Position numbers and translations under genes: made by a program. Source: Polymyxa betae (lineage: Eukaryota > Endomyxa > Phytomyxea > Plasmodiophorida > Plasmodiophoridae). Taken from it: 64,000 nt of DNA. Of the stretch, positions 58,920 through 64,000 are shown piece after piece. Where the stretch lies: contig RBZT01000339.1 of NCBI GenBank assembly GCA_003693705.1, forward strand, positions 1 through 64,000. The letters are read 5' to 3'. The notes beneath the pieces were generated by a model, which was given only the letters and a program-made list of their open reading frames with translations, searched no databases and had not been told where the DNA came from. How positions within the stretch are numbered: the stretch's first letter is position 1; the number at the start of each line of letters is the position of its first letter.

Positions 58920-59981
58920 TCAACCGTCTATCAGCTGCATCGACAATCGCCTAAAAATCTTTATTGCATTCAAAGCTCTGTATACAGCACCAACCTTAGC
59001 ACATTCATATGCTGATATGGCATCGGGATTCGACGAAGGATGAGATAATTCTATATGAGCACCTTCGTCTTTCAAACTGTGATTGTTCAATGAGCGATCA
59101 ATAGGGATTACATCAACCTTTATTGGATACCAGTTCTTTCTAAAATTTGTACAGACAGATGGCGGGCAAACAATACAAATGTCAAGGCGATCGTCATCAT
59201 CTAATTCGGATCTTAACGATTCGAAAAAGCCTGTCACTGCAAAGCGAGAGGCACAAAGTGCAGTTCGATATGGAAGTCCTAAATCGGTTCAGAATATCAT
59301 AGCGTTCTTGACACGTTGAAATTTCACCGAGTTCGCCAGCAAGAGATGAGACAACCACAACCTGGCCACGAGACCCATCCGAATGGCGTACTAGATTCTG
59401 AAATGCCGCCTTCATCAAGTGTAAATACCCGAAAAAGTTGACGTTCATCAGGTCGTGATAGATCGCATCGCTTGTATTAACCCGGAACGAATGATGGCAG
59501 CCAACTCCAGCACATAATACCTAAATCATATTTCGAAGAGATAATAATGACCATGTCTAGAAACATACAACAATATCAATTCTACCGAATGTCTCCATAG
59601 TTTTTGCTATCAAATCATTGCATTGACTCTCGCTGGTAATATCACATGGTATAACAGCAACCTCACTCCCGAACGCTTTGCAGTTCCTCCCGGTCTCTTC
59701 GAGTTCCTGAACCCTTCTTCCTGTAAGAACCAATCTAAGAGCAAGGCCTCAGTTTTATCGACCCGGACAGCAAGCACCAACCTGCAGCGGCGAGGGGCAT
59801 AAACTAAAGCGATTTGTTTACCAATGCCTGAGCTTGCACCGCTGACTATTATAACACAATTATCTAAACTTCAGACTGAATAGTCCATAATGTTGAGGTC
59901 AGAGCCAAAGCTCCAGAGCCAGATATTCCAGCAAGCATCATTACCTGTCCAATTCTTGGGGCGGCCACAAGGAAACAGAGC
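58920..59981 (-). CDS. short-chain dehydrogenase/reductase (DHRS7-like) with altered catalytic motif
   Basis: Exons join through four short introns. The cofactor motif is VIIVSGASSGIGKQIAL (TGxxxGxG-type, Ser for the usual Thr). Then come RLVLTGRRVQELEETGRNCK, CDITSESQCNDLIAKTMETF and RIDIVV, followed by NVNFFGYLHLMKAAFQNL and VVVVSSLAGELG, which has the catalytic-type Ser. After a 48-nt intron the sequence reads GLPYRTALCASRFAVTGFFE. Where active SDRs have Y-x-x-x-K (as in SAYCASKHA), this protein has L-x-x-x-R. The C-terminal part (LDICIVCPPSVCTNFRKNW) is otherwise standard. It may be a pseudoenzyme or use another residue. The start is not resolved; an upstream exon may supply a membrane anchor. 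Confidence 0.82.
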
Positions 59982-60216
59982 CTTTACATGAGGGACTCGT
60001 GTCGTCATAGCCTTGCCTACCTTTATGAACAGACAAAATGTAAAGGACAAGAGTCGTATGTTGGTTTTATTATGACAGTGAAGATCAAATGGAGAGGCGT
60101 GAACTTAAGCGAGTAGGAACTACACATGACATGACTGTTGCTATAATAGATTCCTAAAGCCGCCTATGACAAGACAACCGATCTTTATTTCACAACCCGT
60201 TTTACACAGAGAGATT

Positions 60217-60820
60217 TTACACAGAGAAAATTTTGCCTAACGCCGATCGTCTCAAGCTCAAATCTGATTCCAAGAAGCCAGAGTTACTCGGCATCTGGAA
60301 TGAAATTTGAGGAACGCCAACACAAACTGTGCTGTCGACAAGAGCTTCACCGTCCTGAGCTGGTTTCAATAGATTATCGTTAGATTCCTGCTACGAACCA
60401 AAATCTCCAGGTTTTCTCCAACAACGCAATGCTGGCCTACTTCTGCTCCGGCAGATAACGAAGCACGAGCTCGGATATAGCTATTAGACCCAATAGAGCA
60501 GGCAACAATAGCGCCGGTTTCAATCAAAGAGTTGCTCCCGATAGTGATGGAGTTCCTATAAAGCTGTCAACTTACATTTTCATTGATTATAAAGCCTACC
60601 TATCAGACTTAATCAAAGCGTTTTCTTGAACAATGACTCCGTCTTGCAGAAATATTGGTGCTATTGTACCGTCTATGATACAACCTGGATGTAGAAAACA
60701 CTCTTCGCCAATCTGGACATCGCCGATAACCTGGGCGTCCTCATGTATATAGCCCATAATTTGGAATGGGAATCAGAAAGCACCACGGGAGACGCAAGCC
60801 GCAACCTTAGCTGTTGACAG
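60217..60820 (-). CDS. DCTN6: dynactin subunit 6-like left-handed beta-helix protein
   Basis: A hexapeptide-repeat protein. STAKVAAC joins across a roughly 50-nt intron to DAQVIGDVQIGEECFLHPGC, resembling the VVC-E-EIRGDVTIG-RTVIHP opening of DCTN6. Then FLQDGVIVQENALIKSD, an intron, NSITIGSNSLIETGAIVACS and IGSNSYIRARASLSAGAEVG build further turns, ending GQHCVVGENLEIL. The last exon gives VDSTVCVGVPQISFQM and a helical tail to KIFSV with TAA at 60217-60219. DCTN5/6 form the pointed-end complex of dynactin, used by dynein for transport. A gamma-carbonic-anhydrase-like protein is the alternative, but the metal-binding His triad is not seen. The start codon is not resolved. Confidence 0.65.
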
Positions 60821-60886
60821 CTTTATGCATTAGTACTTGCACTTGGAGGGCAAAGACAGAAGGCGATATTTCATTTGAATCGAGCT
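60821..60886. other. short junction region
   Basis: The 66 bases between the beta-helix gene and the upstream hypothetical; the first exon of the former may lie here. Confidence 0.3.
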
Positions 60887-61541
60887 TTAAAACATCACGC
60901 ATGAGACTGGTAAGTTCATCTGGTGAGCGTCAACAAATTCTGGCATCGACCAGGCGATTTGGGAAGGTGTTGCAAAAGCTGATAAGTTTTCAGGACCTAA
61001 ACGACATTGCTCGTGATCGCCTTGGCCTCTTTCCCTTGAAGTGTTTATGTTGTCAGTAGCTGATGGTTGTTCAAGATCCAAACGGGATTGCTCGTAAACC
61101 TCTTGGCTTCTCTCTCCAGAAGAGTTTGGAATGTTAGCTAGTTGAACCGCAGGACTTGTTTCAGCAGCACTTTCATCTTTGTCTTTGCCAACAGATCCGG
61201 TACAATGTGGAAAGAGGTTTAATCCTGCAGGTTCATTGCAGGGCATGCTCACAGAAGCATCTAGTGATTTTTGTGGACATCCTCCAGAATAACCGATTTG
61301 CTCAATCTTGTCAGATGGACCTTCCCTGTGTGCTACGTCTTGACTTAAAATTGGTTCAAACCGGGTCAAATCTCCAGCTTCAACAAAAAATTTCGAATAA
61401 ATCATGACCCCATCGTCATTCACTAAAACACGCTAAATCAAACCGTAACTTGCATAATTACTCCCTACGATGCGGCAGGACGACAATTTCACCTTGGCGA
61501 CCTCGGCTCGATGACAATCGCTGGGACAGAACCTCAGGCAT
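60887..61541 (-). CDS. hypothetical protein with a 27-residue tandem repeat
   Basis: The long exon (60887 to about 61434) is a hydrophilic frame starting VLVNDDGVMIYSKFFVEAGD. It contains two copies of a repeat, SGERSQEVYEQSRLDLEQPS and SRERGQGDHEQCRLGPENLS. A plausible upstream exon starts MPEVLSQRLSSSRGRQGEI (ATG at 61539-61541) and joins by a 45- to 60-nt GT-AG intron, giving RVLVNDDG. No family is recognised. The protein is mostly disordered in composition. If the upstream exon is wrong, the start is the Met at 61423. Confidence 0.45.
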
Positions 61542-61816
61542 ATCGTTATGGATGAAAATGAATCCAAAACTCCTCTCTCGTCCTTTACAGTGATATTGCG
61601 TTACCACAAATATGGCCTCTGTAGATGACAGACAATCATGCTTGAGCGGGTAATGAAGTCAGGAGAATTTCCCTATAGAGGGCTCATTGAGCTCTAAGAA
61701 TAATGTTACGTCTCATAAAGGGCCTCATCGAGCTCTAAGAAGTAATGTTACATGTCATAAAGGGTGACCAGCATATGTATGTGCGCAATTGATCGTCGAA
61801 CTCGTTTATAATCGGA
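61542..61816. promoter_or_regulatory. divergent promoter region upstream of TAF6
   Basis: Short divergent gap with two roughly 41-bp tandem repeats (61680-61762), each containing an AATGTTAC(G/A)T element. Confidence 0.4.
61680..61762. repeat. two imperfect ~41-bp tandem copies
   Basis: Units start at 61680 and 61720, sharing gagctctaaga, taatgttac and tcataaaggg with a few substitutions and one or two inserted bases. Confidence 0.8.
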
Positions 61817-63196
61817 ATGGCCAGCAATGAGGCGGCTTCCATGAATGGTGCGATCAGCAATCACGTGACCGCATCGAATGGCATTGATGGATCCATAATC
61901 CGAGCCGAGTCGGTCCGGGCGATCTGCGACCAATTCGCAGCTAATGATCAGAACACGCCGCTTCTCGATTTATCGCTCTGCGAGGCTGTTGCTGCTGAGG
62001 TTGAATACCGAATACGACAAATCGCTCAAGATGCATTGAAATTTATGTCTGCTTCTTGTCGAACCCGTATGACATGTGCTGATATCGACAGCGCGTTGCG
62101 ATTACGAAATGTCCCTGCATTATACGGGTTCCGAAATTCCTCATCGTCCACTTTCTGTTCTGTGGCTGGCTACGACGATCTTTTTTTTGTCAATGATCCC
62201 GTTTTGTCGCTTTCAAATATTCTGACGGCCCCTCTGCCTGCTGCCCCGGCAGATTCCACATTCTCGGTTCATTGGCTCGCTGTGCAGGGTATCCAGCCTT
62301 GCATTCCACAGAATCCAGCACCAATCCTGGCAGCCCCGCCAATTCACGAAAAGGATGATAAGAGTGCCCCTTCAACTGTTGTGAGGCCACCTGTCCGACA
62401 TGTTCTATCCAAAGAACAACAGATGTATTACGACCAAGTAACATTGGGCATTCGAAGCGGAGACGAGTCGCTCGAACGAGCAGTATTGCAATCAGTGTCC
62501 AGGGATCCAGGATTGCATCAACTGCTTCCTTACTTAGTCCAGTTTGTTGCTGACCAAGTGAATGCCCATCTGCGTGATTTGCCTCAGCTTTGGTCAGTGA
62601 TGCGTCTGGCTCAAGCTCTCATCTACAGCCCGCACCTTCGTATCGAGCCATATCTCCATCAAATCATGCCACCAATATTAACTTGTTTGGTCGGACGACA
62701 CCTTTGCTATGATTGCACCCAGGATCATTGGGCGCTCCGAGATTATGCTGCTGGTCTGGTAGCGTATATTTGTAGGAAGTTTGGGTCGTCATATCAAACA
62801 TTACAACCTAGAGTTAGCAAGACATTAGCCAAGGCTTTCTTGGATCCCGATCGTCCGCTGACTACACATTATGGTGCCATTCAGGGCTTGCAAGCTTTGG
62901 GCGACAATGTCTCTGGCTTGCTGATTTTGCCCTATGCGCGCCTCTTCTATAAAATGCTGCAACCAGAGCTGTTGAATGCAGCTAATCCTGGAAGACGACT
63001 TGAGGCTGAATATTGCCAAGGAGCTTTATTGCGAGCTTGTGGAACGTATGTTCGTAGTCAGATCATGTCCGAATCTGAATTGTTTATTGGGATCACGGCC
63101 ATGTCCACTCTGGACGATCTTGAAGACCTGTTTGGGGAAGCTCTACATCCTTTTCTGTTGAGCAGAGAGGATTTTTTTGTCACTGCACATATTTAA
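61817..63196 (+). CDS. TAF6: TAF6, TFIID/SAGA subunit
   Basis: An intronless 459-residue protein. The histone fold spans about residues 27-95: RAESVRAICDQFAANDQNTP, then LLDLSLCEAVAAEVEYRIRQ, then MTCADIDSALRLRNVPALYG. The latter is the family hallmark (LT-DIDxALxxxNVEPLYGF). A Pro/Ala-rich linker leads to the HEAT-repeat domain: VLSKEQQMYYDQVTLGIRSG, LLPYLVQFVADQVNAHLRDL, MPPILTCLVGRHLC, HWALRDYAAGLVAYICRKFG and HYGAIQGLQALGDNVSGLLI. TAF6 pairs with TAF9 through histone folds in TFIID. The order and spacing match the family fully. The absence of introns is unusual for a gene this size here. Start at 61817 is the first in-frame ATG. Confidence 0.96.
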   Translation: MASNEAASMNGAISNHVTASNGIDGSIIRAESVRAICDQFAANDQNTPLLDLSLCEAVAAEVEYRIRQIAQDALKFMSASCRTRMTCADIDSALRLRNVPALYGFRNSSSSTFCSVAGYDDLFFVNDPVLSLSNILTAPLPAAPADSTFSVHWLAVQGIQPCIPQNPAPILAAPPIHEKDDKSAPSTVVRPPVRHVLSKEQQMYYDQVTLGIRSGDESLERAVLQSVSRDPGLHQLLPYLVQFVADQVNAHLRDLPQLWSVMRLAQALIYSPHLRIEPYLHQIMPPILTCLVGRHLCYDCTQDHWALRDYAAGLVAYICRKFGSSYQTLQPRVSKTLAKAFLDPDRPLTTHYGAIQGLQALGDNVSGLLILPYARLFYKMLQPELLNAANPGRRLEAEYCQGALLRACGTYVRSQIMSESELFIGITAMSTLDDLEDLFGEALHPFLLSREDFFVTAHI

Positions 63197-63481
63197 ATTG
63201 ACATTGAGTAAATTAATTTCTAAATTTATGTTAAGACGACTTTAGAACTGTACTTTAGCTTCAAACAAGTCGTATCTAACTTCACTTGCAAATTCCTCAA
63301 ATCCGGCATGCGGAACAGTTCAAAAAGCCACCCTTTTGACAACTAAACAACGTCAGCACATTTCTTAGCACTTATCCATTTTTCTCACTTGCTGTGGCGT
63401 GATTTCGTGTAGATATTTTGCAAATGAGGGATTCTGGTTTGAGTGAACTCTGATAATTAAAAAGATGACCATGCGCACGAA
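63197..63481. other. convergent 3' intergenic region
   Basis: About 285 AT-rich bases between TAF6 and the convergent RING gene. Nothing coding is seen. Confidence 0.5.
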
Positions 63482-63894
63482 TTATAGATAAATTCTGTGT
63501 ATGTCTTTTAGGTTCAGGCTTGCATTGCAAGCAGGGCATCGATGGTGAAGTCGTACTGCTTTATGAATACAGGAATAGCAGAACTAAGTTAAAATGTAAT
63601 TAGAGGAAGCACCCAAATGTTTGAGGTTGAACTGACGACATGACCACAGAAAGAGCTTGCCATATCTTTCATCCTTACAAGACAAATTGGACACGACAAT
63701 CGCTCAAGGTGTTTGTCGGCAGAGCTGATCGACTTCTCATCTTCACTGGTCTCTGCAGTCAGATCAATTGTAGTTGCCCTTTTTGATAGCGGTTCAGCCT
63801 TCTCTTCGGTAACTCCAGCATCTTCGTCGTCATCACTCACGATTACGACCACTTCACTGCAATCTGAGAGCGGCTCGAATTCTGGACTGGACAT
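63482..63894 (-). CDS. RNF4/Slx8-like SUMO-targeted ubiquitin ligase
   Basis: Two exons. The start MSSPEFEPLSDCSEVVVIVS runs into a SUMO-interacting motif (VVVIVSDDDED), and a second follows (ATTIDLTAETSEDE). The RING begins LSCPICLVRMKDMASSFCGH. A roughly 58-nt intron is followed by FCYSCIHKAVRLHHRCPACN, completing C3HC4, and the end DIHRIYL matches the short beta-strand terminus of RNF4 (HPIYI). Such proteins ubiquitinate poly-SUMOylated substrates in DNA repair. The frame continues upstream to 63981, but the Met at 63894 fits the family better. About 118 residues, shorter than RNF4 (190). Confidence 0.85.
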
Positions 63895-64000
63895 GAAGAA
63901 ATCAATGGGAAGCACCAGACATTTGGTACGAATGCGACACAGTATAGATGAATGAATAGTAGAACACTCTGGCAGAATCACAAGAACAACTGCTAGAAAA

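Overview
The window comes from a compact, intron-bearing eukaryotic genome. About 35 protein-coding loci sit on both strands, many only tens to a few hundred bases apart. Most introns I could place by reading-frame continuity are GT-AG and about 40-60 nt. The gene set mixes cilium/flagellum proteins (CFAP91, BBIP1), animal- or amoebozoan-style signalling (an SH3-containing DOCK GEF, a Slo/BK-type K+ channel, 7TM-RGS receptors) and functions familiar from fungi and plants (PEX22-like, a Cdc25/Acr2-type rhodanese, an Ecm15-like UPF0045 protein). I infer a flagellated unicellular eukaryote, probably an early-branching opisthokont or close relative. The sequence alone does not fix the lineage.

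Layout. 1-1.7 kb: a partial minus-strand gene, a doubtful small gene and a UPF0045 gene. 2-8.1 kb: DOCK. 8.5-15.8 kb: a minus-strand run with an unrecognised protein, CFAP91, a phosphopantetheinyl transferase, a SNF5-family subunit with an extra N-terminal helical domain, and a doubtful membrane protein carrying a perfect 21-bp inverted repeat. 16-17.7 kb: a 7TM-RGS receptor. 18-27 kb: a small RVxF protein, a TLC-like membrane protein, BBIP1, a coiled-coil protein, a secreted CAP-like protein, a GST, cyclin L and a small hypothetical. 27-33.5 kb: GH47 mannosidase, UBE2H, a drug/metabolite transporter and NAA10. 34.6-41.4 kb: three more 7TM-RGS copies in tandem, one with two frameshifts and one a clear pseudogene. 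41.9-50 kb: EME1, an unrecognised gene, the BK-type channel and a p24/TMED protein. 50-57.6 kb: WDR27, an ArfGAP, citrate synthase, the Cdc25-like protein, a telomere-like tract and PEX22. 57.6-64 kb: a decayed SDR fragment, a hypothetical, an SDR with an altered active site, DCTN6, a repeat-containing hypothetical, TAF6 and a RNF4-like SUMO-targeted ubiquitin ligase.

Functional themes. There is no operon logic, but related roles recur: ciliary function (CFAP91, BBIP1), membrane traffic (TMED, ArfGAP, DCTN6, GH47), chromatin and transcription (SNF5, TAF6, cyclin L), and SUMO-linked genome maintenance (EME1 with two SUMO-interacting motifs, plus the RNF4-like ligase). The accessory-looking part is 34.6-41.4 kb: duplicated receptors, decay, an apparent intron gain, and one unusually long intron filled with related palindromes. 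Exon boundaries were placed by hand and are approximate unless stated.
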